Shown here: piece after piece, positions 43,243 through 52,027 of the stretch | Layout of the letters: each line of letters starts with the position of its first letter | Numbering within the stretch: position 1 is the stretch's first letter | NCBI GenBank assembly: GCA_964598845.1 | Contig: CAZRDM010000007.1 | Span: forward strand, 48,120 to 112,119 | Origin: FEN-987 sp964598845 | Lineage (GTDB): Archaea; Thermoproteota; Bathyarchaeia; 40CM-2-53-6 | Direction: 5' to 3' | DNA: 64,000 bases | Notes under the pieces: model-generated | Databases searched by the model: none | Seen by the model: the letters and a program-made list of their open reading frames with translations, nothing else | What the model was told of the DNA's origin: nothing | Made by a program: the position numbers and the translations under genes

Positions 43243-44541
43243 GTGTCGGTTAGAATTGGGAGAATCATGGGTATACCTGTTAAGATCCATTACACACTGT
43301 GGGTAGTTTTCATTCTCGTGGCGTGGTCACTTGCGTATGGTTACATGCCCCGTCAATATCCGGGACTGAGCGTTGCCACGTATTGGGCGATCGGTATCGC
43401 TTCAGCGATAGTTCTCTTTGCGTCGGTTCTGGTTCACGAACTTTCTCATTCCTATATTGCCAAGAGGAATGGGCTGCCGATTGCCAGAATCACACTCTTC
43501 TTCTTCGGTGGCGTCTCGGAGATGAGCGAGGAACCTCGAGATCCGGATCTTGAGGTTCGCATGGCAGCTGCTGGACCTTTCATGAGCTTTCTTATCGCGG
43601 GCGTTTTAGGGGCCCTTTGGTATTTGGCGAACGTTGTCGAAGCGCCCATCCTGCTTAGAGCTACACTTGGTTACGGAGGCCTCATCAATGCTGCACTGGG
43701 TGGCTTCAATCTCGTCCCTGCTTTTCCCCTGGATGGCGGAAGAGTATTCCGGGGAAGCCTGTGGAAGCATTCCAAGAATCTGGTCGCGTCGACGAGAACC
43801 GCGACGAGAGTCAGCGAGGTGCTTTCTTTGCTGATGATGCTAGGAGGGTTCGTGGCGATAATTCTCGGAGACTTCGTTGATGGCATATGGATAGTCGTCC
43901 TGGGTTGGTTCATCAAATCCGGAGCAGAAACAGCGCTAACACAGACACTCGTCGGGGAGACATTATCAGGCGTTGCTGTTGGAGACATTATGACACGGGA
44001 TGTATTGACGGTTCCTCCTGACATTACGGTCCAACAGTTGATCTCGGATTACTTCCTTGTTCATCGTCACGGAGGATACCCTGTCCTCAAGGATGGAAAG
44101 TTACTTGGGTTTATCACACTGCAATGCGTCAGGGCAATTCCCTCGGAAACAAGAGTAACTGTCAGAGTTGAACAAGCAATGATTCCCTGCGAACGGACAA
44201 TAACGATCGAACCGACTGTAAGTGCCCTTGAAACGTTACAAACGATGGCTCGCGAGAAGGTTGGAAGACTCCTAGTGACCCATGACAGTCAACTGCTTGG
44301 CATAGTGACTCGAGGAGATCTCATGAGAACGATCAGGACGAGACAGGAGCTCGGCGTAGGTGTCGTTCGACAGGTTGCAGGCCGCGGACTCCCGCCTCAG
44401 CCAGCCCTCACATATCCTCACCCTCAACAGGTTACGTATTGTATTCAGTGTGGCGGTCAGTTGCCCTCAAGTATGATTGTGCAGTTCTGTCCTTACTGTG
44501 GGACTAAGCAATCGAGAGCGGAAACGAAGACAAATCCGTGA
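43243..44541 (+). CDS. Site-2 protease (M50) with CBS pair and C-terminal zinc ribbon
   Basis: A 432-residue membrane metalloprotease. VLVHELSHSYIAKRNG near residues 63-78 has the HExxH, and GFNLVPAFPLDGGRVFRG near 151-168 the third-ligand Asp motif. About six membrane helices surround these. Two CBS domains follow: VGDIMTRDVLTVPPDITVQQ and VEQAMIPCERTITIEPTVSA, each with a GxxVxxDL-like end. The last 30 residues hold a four-Cys zinc ribbon (CIQCGG, CPYCG). M50-CBS proteins cleave membrane-bound regulators; nucleotide sensing by CBS may gate activity. The added ribbon is less usual. GTG start. Confidence 0.88.
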   Translation: MSVRIGRIMGIPVKIHYTLWVVFILVAWSLAYGYMPRQYPGLSVATYWAIGIASAIVLFASVLVHELSHSYIAKRNGLPIARITLFFFGGVSEMSEEPRDPDLEVRMAAAGPFMSFLIAGVLGALWYLANVVEAPILLRATLGYGGLINAALGGFNLVPAFPLDGGRVFRGSLWKHSKNLVASTRTATRVSEVLSLLMMLGGFVAIILGDFVDGIWIVVLGWFIKSGAETALTQTLVGETLSGVAVGDIMTRDVLTVPPDITVQQLISDYFLVHRHGGYPVLKDGKLLGFITLQCVRAIPSETRVTVRVEQAMIPCERTITIEPTVSALETLQTMAREKVGRLLVTHDSQLLGIVTRGDLMRTIRTRQELGVGVVRQVAGRGLPPQPALTYPHPQQVTYCIQCGGQLPSSMIVQFCPYCGTKQSRAETKTNP

Positions 44542-44648
44542 GACACCAGCAAACCTTACCTCTGAGAATCAAACGACCACGACTAACGTCGCATCCTCTC
44601 TTAGGCCGAGCAACCTCCGTCAAGGTGAAGTTGCTCTAGTGACGTGAC

Positions 44649-44996
44649 CTAATGACTACTCCAGAGCCCTACGAGGTTTCCGAAGGGGTCTTTGAAGGTG
44701 CCGTAATACCCCAAGCCTTCAGGCAGGGCACCTTTCTTCTGAACGACGTTACCGCCGAGTTTCTCTGCCTTCTTGAGGTAGCGATCTATGTCGTTGACTT
44801 GGAAGACGACTAATGTGCTTCCATGCTTAACGCGTTTGACCAGCGAGAATCCTCCGCTCGGTCTCTTGGCTGCAGTCCAGAGAGCATATTTCATCTTCGG
44901 AATGACCTGGACCTTGAATCCCAGCAAAGCTCCATAGAATTTCGCAGCCCTCTTCAGGTTCGTGACTTCAAATTCAACGTGGTTTACGAATGGCAT
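44649..44996 (-). CDS. VOC-fold glyoxalase/dioxygenase-superfamily protein
   Basis: A 115-residue single VOC domain: FVNHVEFEVTNLKRAAKFYG, ALLGFKVQVIPKMKYAL and ALPEGLGYYGTFKDPFGNLV are the paired beta-alpha-beta-beta-beta units, with the first-strand His and the last DPFGN typical. A dimer would form the metal site. The canonical late Glu is not obvious (LVGLWSS), so metal binding may differ. Function unknown. Confidence 0.75.
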   Translation of the reverse strand: MPFVNHVEFEVTNLKRAAKFYGALLGFKVQVIPKMKYALWTAAKRPSGGFSLVKRVKHGSTLVVFQVNDIDRYLKKAEKLGGNVVQKKGALPEGLGYYGTFKDPFGNLVGLWSSH

Positions 44997-45069
44997 GCTA
45001 CGGATTACATCGTTATAGTAGAAAAAGTCTTGCGGTGGGAAAATATTGTGTGACCCAATACTTTGTTCC

Positions 45070-45230
45070 TCAAAGGTCCTTAATGATCAGATCAAGAAAA
45101 CAATTCTTCACAGAAGATTTGGTAATCACGAAAAATTCCCATGGTGGAGCATTCTCTCCATATGCTCCTTTGCAGACTGTTTCTAGGATATTGAGGACTG
45201 TCGGTGGTACAAATATCGAATTTGTAGTAA
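45070..45230 (-). pseudogene. Nitroreductase-family fragment
   Basis: A minus-strand frame without a usable start encodes VPPTVLNILETVCKGAYGEN then APPWEFFVITKSSVKNC, ending at 45070. This matches the segment of nitroreductases that reads ILEAARxAPSGxNxQPWxFIVV in intact members, such as the one at 26517-27008. The N-terminal FMN segment and everything after the first third are missing. It abuts the dioxygenase remnant upstream, so this is a decay zone. Confidence 0.4.
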
Positions 45231-45233
45231 CGG

Positions 45234-45894
45234 CTACTTGCGGTCAATTATTGGCGTAACGTTCAAGCCGAGAGAAGCAATCTTGCCCCGCCAAGCCTTC
45301 TGTTGTGCATCATCTTGGGTTCGCCACGCAATGTGATGGAACATTCCAGCGCCTTGGAAGGCTGGAGGCGTCTCCGGTGATAGGATCACGTCAACAATTG
45401 CACCAGTGCCTCCAGTCTTAGCCTAGTACCGTGAACGATTGCCTTCCGATTTGACGAGGCGGAATCGAAGCGTCTCCGTTAGGAGAGATTGTGTTCCTCC
45501 AATTCTTTCTTCTAGGAGCGTGACAAGATGAAGACCTCTGATGGCAAACTCGACAGGAACCAGTCCGTCCTTCCAGCCGGGTCTCCTATCCGTCCCAGTC
45601 TCAGCCACGAGCTCCAATCTCAAACTGTCCGGATCTGAGAAGGAGATGACCCGCTCGTCGAAACATCTGAACGGTTCTTGGAATTCTACGTGGTATTGCT
45701 CGAATCGCTCCAACGAGTACTGAACAGACTCCTCCGGAATTGAGAATGATGTTACACCTACTTGGCCAGTTCCCAGTTGTCCCTTTGATGTAGAAGTCTA
45801 TGTTCTGTTGGGGTTCACTAGCAATCGCAGTAACATGATGAATGCCCCAGATTTCGGCTCGCTCCGTTTCTGACTTGGTGAAATCTTGCTCCAA
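45234..45894 (-). pseudogene. Ring-cleaving dioxygenase-like (glyoxalase fold) remnant
   Basis: Pieces of one two-VOC-domain protein are spread over frames. WGIHHVTAIASEPQQNIDFY (from 45894) is the N-terminus. After an internal deletion of some 35 codons and a frame change near 45785 comes LGTGQVGVTSFSIPEESVQY and a long second frame (FRCFDERVISFSDPDSLRLE). An in-frame TAG at 45423 follows, then AIVDVILSPETPPAFQGAG and MFHHIAWRTQDDAQQKAW, ending at a TAG at 45234 before the last conserved strand. It resembles the LinE/PcpA-like or YkcA-like glyoxalase family. It is clearly non-functional. Confidence 0.65.
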
Positions 45895-45944
45895 GATGTT
45901 CGTTTACGCCATACCGATTACGCTGTACGACTTATGCTGTTGCC

Positions 45945-47366
45945 TTAGAACTGCTTACTTAAGTGAGACGGAATCATCTCTCCTGCAATCATTTCCTCAT
46001 AAGTCTCACGACGTCTGATGAGTTCGCTCTTCGTTCCCGTTATCAGCACAACTGCTGGTCGTGGTTGTCCGTTGTAGTTACTCGCCATCGAAAATCCATA
46101 GGCGCCCACATGAAGCACTGCCAGAAGATCACCTTCCTTCAACATCGGCGATATGATACCTTTCGCTATGACATCTCCCGATTCACAGCAGGGGCCACCT
46201 AGATTGAATGATACTGTGCGCGGCTCAGAAGCCCTGTTGGCCGCGACCACATGGTGCTTGGCTTGGTAGAGCGCAGGTCTGAGGAATGTGTTCATGCCGG
46301 CGTCTACAATGGCCCAGTTGATGTCACCTTGGCGTTTTGCGACATCCACTCTCGTCAGAAGAATGCCGGCGTCCGCAACGATTGCCCTTCCTGGCTCGAA
46401 AACTAGAGTTGGTTCGCCAAGTTGCCTGAGGGTCAGCATATTCTGGCTCAGGATGGCTGCGGCATATTCTTCATAGGTCATGGCTGATGATTCAACTTGG
46501 TATGAGGAACCTAAGCCGCCTCCCATATCGATTTTAGTAATCTTCAGCCCTGTCGCGTCGTTTATTTGACCGACAAGTCGGAACATGGACGCGGACATTT
46601 CACTGAAGACCTGTGATTGGGTTATGTTGGAGCCTATGTGACTGTGAATTCCGATCACGCTTAGATCAGGATTCTTCGCCGCTAGTGTATATGCTGTAAT
46701 TGCGTCACCCAGCCAGATACCGAACTTATGTTCCCTTAGAGCGGTTGCAAGGTGAGGATGGGTTTCCGCTCGCATGCCCAAGTTTACTCTTATGCCGGTG
46801 TTGCATGGTTTCCTCACGCGCCGAGCCGCTTCCTGCATTTTCTTCAACTCGGAAAACGAATCGGCGTTGATGAGACCGACGCTAGAAGATATTGCGAACT
46901 CGAGATCCTCGAACTTCTTGAGCGGTCCATTGTAAACGATCTTCTCTGGTTCAACTTCTGATTCCAGAGCCAACTTGAGTTCGGCAGGCGATACTACCTC
47001 CGCCCCGGCGCCTTCCATTTGATAGATCCGTGCTACCGCTAGATGCCAGTTAGCCTTGTAAGCTGGGCAAACGAGAACGTTAGGGTAGATTCTGGCCAGT
47101 GCTTCTTGAAAAGCTCGATAATTATGTCGTATCCGGTTTTCGCTGAGGACGTAGAGTGGCGTGCCGAACTCTTTGGCTAGCTCGTCGCAGAGATGACCAT
47201 CGATGATCAGCCGTCCATCTTCAATCCTCAAATGGTCCCTAAAATTCAGAGAAGCAGCTTCAGATCTTGTCAAGAGCCTAAAGCCAGCAAGCCCTCTGCT
47301 GCCTGTCGCTGTATTAGTCGTATTGGTTCTTGGTCGCAAGCGGTTATGATAACAGGGTTCTAACAA
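45945..47366 (-). CDS. lysA: Diaminopimelate decarboxylase-like PLP enzyme
   Basis: A fold-type III PLP decarboxylase, up to 473 residues. CPAYKANWHLAVARI carries the PLP Lys, VIGIHSHIGSNITQ the barrel His-Ser, IDMGGGLGSSY the phosphate loop, VFEPGRAIVADAGI the EPGR motif, and NLGGPCCESGDVIAKG the inter-subunit Cys of the CESxD motif. It converts meso-diaminopimelate to lysine in the classical pathway. The true start is uncertain: the longest frame overlaps the M20 gene by 23 bases and its first 35 residues look non-conserved. It sits next to a DapE-like gene and a Liv transporter, so a catabolic or salvage role is possible. Confidence 0.85.
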   Translation of the reverse strand: MLEPCYHNRLRPRTNTTNTATGSRGLAGFRLLTRSEAASLNFRDHLRIEDGRLIIDGHLCDELAKEFGTPLYVLSENRIRHNYRAFQEALARIYPNVLVCPAYKANWHLAVARIYQMEGAGAEVVSPAELKLALESEVEPEKIVYNGPLKKFEDLEFAISSSVGLINADSFSELKKMQEAARRVRKPCNTGIRVNLGMRAETHPHLATALREHKFGIWLGDAITAYTLAAKNPDLSVIGIHSHIGSNITQSQVFSEMSASMFRLVGQINDATGLKITKIDMGGGLGSSYQVESSAMTYEEYAAAILSQNMLTLRQLGEPTLVFEPGRAIVADAGILLTRVDVAKRQGDINWAIVDAGMNTFLRPALYQAKHHVVAANRASEPRTVSFNLGGPCCESGDVIAKGIISPMLKEGDLLAVLHVGAYGFSMASNYNGQPRPAVVLITGTKSELIRRRETYEEMIAGEMIPSHLSKQF

Positions 47367-48477
47367 TCTCGCGGTAGACGGCAGCTGTCTTCCTAACGGA
47401 TTCTATCTCAACGTATTCATCCGATTCATGTAGCCTGCCGCCTGAGGGACCGAACTCAATTGTGGGAACTTTGCCTTGGTTGACTAGGATGCATGAATCA
47501 CAAGGTCCGCCGTGGAATGTGATTTCCGGATTCTTCCCGAGAACCCTAGAAGCTATCTCAACGACCCTCTGAACGTTGGGATCGTCGTCCGGTATCTCGA
47601 ACGGCTCGCAGAAGGGGGTTTCGCGTGCGAGGGGTTTCGCCTCGGCGTCAATTCCGACTTCAGCGATGAGACTTCTCAAATCGTCCACCGCTGCGTTCAG
47701 GGCGTAGCCTGGAACTAGGCACCTGTCAATCACGACCCGACATCGATCGGGCACTAGCATGACCTCCTCCTGTCCGCCCTCAATCTTCAATGTGTTAATC
47801 GTCGATATCCCAAGCTTGGGATGCTTAGGGCCACGAATTCTTGGAAGGGCATTTATGAGGACAGCGGCTTTCTCAATAGCGTTCACACCGTGATCCGGCC
47901 AAAGGGAGTGTGCAGCCCTTCCACGAACCTCAATTTCAAACACGGCTCTTCCTCGGTGCGCGGTCACAACATTGAGATCTGTGGGTTCTGATATCATGGC
48001 GAAGTCCACGCCCTTCGTGATACCTTTCTGGATGAGGGCGTAAGTACCACGGTCAATAGCCTCTTCATCGACGACGGCGGTCACAATTAGTTCACCTCTC
48101 TTTGGGAGGCCATCTTCCTTGCACTGTCCGGCTGTGCAAAGCATCGATGCGAGACCAGATTTCATGTCCATGGCGCCGCGACCGAACATTCTTCCTCCTT
48201 CTACTTCTGCACCAAATGGGTCGCGCGTCCAGCCTGCTCCCACTTCGACCGTGTCCATGTGCCCGTTCAAGAGGATACGAGGACCCGGCTGCGCCCCCCT
48301 TAACACGGCTATGACATTGGGCCTGTTCGGTTTAACCTCGAACATTTGGACTGTAAGCTTGTTCTTCTCGAGCCAGTCCGCGATGAAATTTGCTATCCTT
48401 GCCTCCTCGCCGCAAACACTCGGGATCTTCACCAAGTCGGCTAGTAGGAAGACAGCATCCTCGACCATAATTGCCAC
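47344..48477 (-). CDS. M20-family deacylase (DapE/ArgE/LysK type)
   Basis: A 377-residue zinc metallopeptidase-fold deacylase. Metal motifs: ILLNGHMDTVEVG near residue 72 (His and Asp), GRGAMDMKSGLAS near 98 (bridging Asp), AVVDEEAIDRGTYAL near 127 (catalytic Glu-Glu) and FGPSGGRLHESDEYVEIE near 340 (final His). It would hydrolyse an N-acyl amino acid such as N-succinyl-diaminopimelate or N-acetyl-ornithine/lysine. GTG 48477 and ATG 48468 are both possible starts. It lies four bases after LivM and overlaps LysA, so uptake and hydrolysis of an acylated amino acid is an attractive but unproven reading. Confidence 0.85.
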   Translation of the reverse strand: MAIMVEDAVFLLADLVKIPSVCGEEARIANFIADWLEKNKLTVQMFEVKPNRPNVIAVLRGAQPGPRILLNGHMDTVEVGAGWTRDPFGAEVEGGRMFGRGAMDMKSGLASMLCTAGQCKEDGLPKRGELIVTAVVDEEAIDRGTYALIQKGITKGVDFAMISEPTDLNVVTAHRGRAVFEIEVRGRAAHSLWPDHGVNAIEKAAVLINALPRIRGPKHPKLGISTINTLKIEGGQEEVMLVPDRCRVVIDRCLVPGYALNAAVDDLRSLIAEVGIDAEAKPLARETPFCEPFEIPDDDPNVQRVVEIASRVLGKNPEITFHGGPCDSCILVNQGKVPTIEFGPSGGRLHESDEYVEIESVRKTAAVYREIVRTLLS

Positions 48478-48480
48478 GAC

Positions 48481-49551
48481 TTATGGTTCTGCCTTCTTAT
48501 GGCTGGCTTTCATTTTTTTGATTATCTCGCGAAAGTCAACTGTCTTGGAGGGCGTCTCTGGCAGAAGACCCGCTGGCCTACGCAGTAGCATGATGAGCAG
48601 AATGACCCCGAAGATCATGACTGCAAGGTAATTCAGGTCGAAGGGTACGGTGAAGTAATACTTGTACTGCCTGATCAAGGCGAATGTGGTCACGTAGATG
48701 AAGGCACCGAGCATGGAGCCAATGTTATTGCTGCGCCCTCCTATGGTCACCATCAGAATCGCGATGAATGTTTTCCCGCTAGTGAAGTCATCAGCGACGA
48801 CAGCGCCCACGTAGAAGGCATACAGGGCGCCTGCCAACCCGGCCAACGCTGACCCAACAATTAAAGTAGTCATACGGATCTGCACGACATTTTTCCCGAA
48901 GGCCTCGCTAGCAACCTCATGGTCTCTGACTGCTCTGAGCATCCTGCCGAATGGGGCTCTAACGAGTTTCTCTACCGCGAACCAAGTTAAACCGGCAAAT
49001 CCGAGAAGTATCGCAAGCACGACGAGTTCTCGAAGCGAGCTTTGCTCAATCCAGGAAAGTGTGCTCGGAACAGCCACTCCAAGAGTTCCGCCAACCATTG
49101 GATCGTAGTATTTGCCCACATATCTCATCAGTTCACCCGCTATCAGCAGCGTGATTCCAAGATAGTCCTCTCTCAGTTTGATCGCCGGATAGGATGCAAC
49201 GAAACCCAGTAAACCTCCGATGGCAGTTCCAAGACCAAGCAGCAGCACGAAGAGGCCGATTGCCGTGACAGGGTTCTTGGAGAGAAGGGATGTGGCAGTT
49301 GCCACTATCACCGCATTATCTTTAGTGAAATCTAGCCCGGCAAGGCTTGCCCCAAAAATGTATGCAGTCAGCCTCGATGAGAGAGCTCCGAATGTGAATG
49401 CCCCAGCAGCGAAGAACAGAACTTTTCCGAGGTTAGGGATCCCGAGGTAGCCGTATTCCAGATTAAGACTCACCGACAACATCGAATAGATCGCGAAGAA
49501 TGCAAGGAGATCGATGAGAAATCTGACAGGGTCAACGATTCCTAACACCAT
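48481..49551 (-). CDS. livM: Branched-chain amino acid-type ABC permease LivM
   Basis: A 356-residue permease with about nine membrane helices. YSMLSVSLNLEYGYLGIPNL near residue 22 and the conserved cytoplasmic loop PFGRMLRAVRDHEVASEAFG near 199-218, which contacts the ATPases, are diagnostic for LivM. GSALAGLAGALYAFYVG follows. It is the second permease of a Liv importer whose binding protein and ATPases are encoded divergently. It starts two bases after the LivH stop. Confidence 0.92.
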   Translation of the reverse strand: MVLGIVDPVRFLIDLLAFFAIYSMLSVSLNLEYGYLGIPNLGKVLFFAAGAFTFGALSSRLTAYIFGASLAGLDFTKDNAVIVATATSLLSKNPVTAIGLFVLLLGLGTAIGGLLGFVASYPAIKLREDYLGITLLIAGELMRYVGKYYDPMVGGTLGVAVPSTLSWIEQSSLRELVVLAILLGFAGLTWFAVEKLVRAPFGRMLRAVRDHEVASEAFGKNVVQIRMTTLIVGSALAGLAGALYAFYVGAVVADDFTSGKTFIAILMVTIGGRSNNIGSMLGAFIYVTTFALIRQYKYYFTVPFDLNYLAVMIFGVILLIMLLRRPAGLLPETPSKTVDFREIIKKMKASHKKAEP

Positions 49552-49553
49552 AT

Positions 49554-50501
49554 TTACTCGCCCTCCTTCGCAGAGGTCTCTCTACGGTAGATCTTGGAGA
49601 AGGATATGCTGGTAAGCCCTCTGGGAATGACCATGAGGGAGAACATCAGAATCAAGAATGGTATCACTATGCGCCAAGTGGTAGGAACTCCAAAGTCTGT
49701 GGCCAGCCAGTAGATTCCGAGAACTTCGGAAGCCCCGACGATGAATCCGCCAAGAATGGCGCCCCAAATGCTGGACAGGCCACCGAGAACAGCCCCTGAG
49801 AATATCCTGGTGATGTAGACCCAGCCGATGTAGGGTCCACTTGGAGCGGCCATCGCGATCAATCCGCCCGAAACACCGGTTATCCCGCCCGCGATGAACC
49901 ATGCAATTGCGTAGGTTAGTTCCACATCGATTCCTAACGCGCTCGCTAGGGATGGATTCTCAATTGCCGCCCTCATGGCGGTGCCCATTCTTGTCCGTGT
50001 GAGGAACATGTAGAGCGCGATGACAAATCCAAGCACAACGAGGCTTGATCCCAACGGCAATAACTCGAACGTGTACCCGAGGAGGCTCACTTGGAGATCG
50101 GTCATTATGAAGCTTAGAAAATAGACACCGGTCACTAATATCATCGATTGCGCGTAGATCAACATAAACGAAAATATCACCGTTTCAGCCGCTAGATAGG
50201 CCACCATCATTGTCGCGACTCCTGCGCCGGCTCTTACTAGGGGCCTGAATAGGCCAACATAGGCAACCATCGCAATGACGCCGGGAATCAGAAAGCTCAC
50301 CGGCAGCGTCTGGTACGCATTTGTTCCCACAAGTCGCCATAATGAATAGGCAACGTAAGCTCCAATGGCTACGAAATCCCCGTGAGCAAAATTCGGGACC
50401 TTGAGAGTAATGAAGGTGAAGGTTAGGCCAACCGTCATGAGAACCAGGAGATTAGCATAGACGAGCACATCTTTGAAAAGCTCGATTGGGAATGAAATCA
50501 C
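49554..50501 (-). CDS. livH: Branched-chain amino acid-type ABC permease LivH
   Basis: A 315-residue permease. KVPNFAHGDFVAIGAYVAYS is the conserved LivH N-terminal motif, TRMGTAMRAAIENPSLASAL the ATPase-coupling loop, and GGITGVSGGLIAMAAPSGPY and VLGGLSSIWGAILGGFIVG the last helices. I chose GTG 50501 because GGGAGGG lies four bases upstream; the frame extends 12 codons further. It is divergent from the binding protein gene across about 180 bases containing two palindromes. Confidence 0.92.
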   Translation of the reverse strand: MISFPIELFKDVLVYANLLVLMTVGLTFTFITLKVPNFAHGDFVAIGAYVAYSLWRLVGTNAYQTLPVSFLIPGVIAMVAYVGLFRPLVRAGAGVATMMVAYLAAETVIFSFMLIYAQSMILVTGVYFLSFIMTDLQVSLLGYTFELLPLGSSLVVLGFVIALYMFLTRTRMGTAMRAAIENPSLASALGIDVELTYAIAWFIAGGITGVSGGLIAMAAPSGPYIGWVYITRIFSGAVLGGLSSIWGAILGGFIVGASEVLGIYWLATDFGVPTTWRIVIPFLILMFSLMVIPRGLTSISFSKIYRRETSAKEGE

Positions 50502-50605
50502 TTTGCCCTCCCGAAGTATCCTGATCTGCCTACACAAAGACGGATATAGGATTGGCTTCCTTCCGGTTCCGGACGTAAGTGGAGCCGGGTAATATGTTGT
50601 TCGCT

Positions 50606-50617
50606 GAAACCGGTTTC
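50606..50617. promoter_or_regulatory. Perfect palindrome GAAACCGGTTTC in the divergent liv promoter
   Basis: A 12-bp perfect palindrome at 50606-50617, followed on the plus strand by an A/T-rich stretch (TTTCAAAAATC) that could be the TATA region of the binding-protein gene. Its position between divergent transport genes suggests an operator. Confidence 0.45.
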
Positions 50618-50680
50618 AAAAATCTTTTCTTCTCCTGACGCTTTACTTTGTTTTGCAGGAAAACTTGGAAGAGAGGAACA

Positions 50681-50695
50681 GGTTTGGTCCAAACC
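50681..50695. promoter_or_regulatory. Perfect inverted repeat GGTTTGG-T-CCAAACC over the binding-protein start
   Basis: Two 7-bp arms with one central base, at 50681-50695. It contains the TTG start codon at 50684 and shares the GGTTT half-site with the palindrome 65 bases upstream. It could be a second operator, or an mRNA hairpin that masks the start. Confidence 0.42.
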
Positions 50696-51976
50696 AAAAT
50701 GCTAGGAATGCTTGTCATCGGACTCGTAATCGGGCTCGCCGTTGGGTACGGGGCATTTGCTGCTACCGCACCAGCGCCGACTCCAGTCACGCCACCGCCG
50801 CCGAAGATTCCGGCTGAAATTCCCATTGGCGTTCTCATAACATTGACCGGTGAGCTCTCTGACCTCGGACCGTTATACAGGTCGACGTCACTGATAGCCC
50901 AAGACGATGTGAACGCATACCTGAAGGATGCAGGCTTTCCCTTTACGGTGAAGGTCTTTCTTGAAGACACTGCGACAACGGGCGACGGTGCGTTAGCTGC
51001 CACTCAGGCCCTAGCGGCTAAGGGCATTAAGGTCATCATTTCATACCTAAGCCTCGACATAAGAGCAACCGCGTCCTTTGTCAACGATAAGAAAATCGTC
51101 GAGATAAGCTATGCTTCCACAGCCCCGCCGCTCGCAATCACGGGAGACTACATTTTCAGATTAGTCCCAACGGACCTTCACCAATCTAGGGCCATAGCGC
51201 GGATTATGTGGGAATCAGGCGTCAGCAGCGCGGCCGTGATTTACAGGGGCGACGCTTGGGGCGATGGATTGTTCGACGCCTTCAAAGCTCGATGGACGGA
51301 GCTCGGAGGCAAATTAGAGGCCATACGCTATGATCCTTCAGCAAAGGACCTTTCAGCAGAGGCTCTCCGGCTTGCAGACATCGTGAGCAAGTTCGGTGTG
51401 AGCAATTCCACGGGTGTTCTGCAATTAGCTTTTGACGAGGATGGAATTGCCCTGTTCACTGCTGCCAAGGACAGCCCCACACTGATGAGTGTGAGGTGGT
51501 TTGGAAGCGACGGCAACATAGGTTCGCCGAGACTCAGAGACGTTTATGGAGAACTGCTCTACAAACTCTGGTCGCCAATGACAATCTACACCGTACCGTC
51601 GGCTCCGAATCAAGCGGACTTCGACCAGAGATGGAGAGCGGCCACAGGAGAGAGCATTCCAGGCTCCTACACTTATGCCTTGTACGACGGAGTATTCTTG
51701 GCGACCCTCTCCACGCTTCAGGCTGGAGCCTACGATGGAGAGGCGATAAAGACTGCTTTGCCTGAAGTCGCAAGTCACTACTTCGGTCTGACTGGATGGA
51801 CTCTACTCGATGATGCAGGAGACCGCGCCTTCGCGCCCTACGAGATACAAGCAATAGTGCCTACTGCCGGCCTACCGGGAGTCACAGAAGAGACTAGACC
51901 GCTAGACTGGGTAATCATCGGGTACTACAGCGAAGAAACAGATTCGGTGACATGGGTACAACCGCACGTGCCATAA
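50684..51976 (+). CDS. Periplasmic-type amino acid-binding protein (LivJ-like)
   Basis: A 430-residue substrate-binding protein of the type I periplasmic fold. An uncleaved-looking anchor (MLGMLVIGLVIGLAVGYGAF) precedes a Pro-rich linker, then IPIGVLITLTGELSDLGPLY, the first lobe. VIISYLSLDIRATASF and GDYIFRLVPTDLHQSRAIAR lie around the hinge, and FDAFKARWTELGGKLEAIRY is the second lobe. There is no lipobox Cys, as is common in archaea. TTG 50684 follows GAGAGGAACAGG. It captures the substrate for LivHMGF; the ligand is not predictable from motifs. Confidence 0.88.
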   Translation: MVQTKMLGMLVIGLVIGLAVGYGAFAATAPAPTPVTPPPPKIPAEIPIGVLITLTGELSDLGPLYRSTSLIAQDDVNAYLKDAGFPFTVKVFLEDTATTGDGALAATQALAAKGIKVIISYLSLDIRATASFVNDKKIVEISYASTAPPLAITGDYIFRLVPTDLHQSRAIARIMWESGVSSAAVIYRGDAWGDGLFDAFKARWTELGGKLEAIRYDPSAKDLSAEALRLADIVSKFGVSNSTGVLQLAFDEDGIALFTAAKDSPTLMSVRWFGSDGNIGSPRLRDVYGELLYKLWSPMTIYTVPSAPNQADFDQRWRAATGESIPGSYTYALYDGVFLATLSTLQAGAYDGEAIKTALPEVASHYFGLTGWTLLDDAGDRAFAPYEIQAIVPTAGLPGVTEETRPLDWVIIGYYSEETDSVTWVQPHVP

Positions 51977-52027
51977 CCTCTCTACCCTCTTTTTTAAGGG
52001 AGCCGAAATCTTTCGTTCAAGGAAAAT

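Noticed and set aside
44990..45259. Plus-strand frame of 89 codons
   Set aside because: It lies opposite the nitroreductase fragment, which has recognisable motifs on the minus strand.
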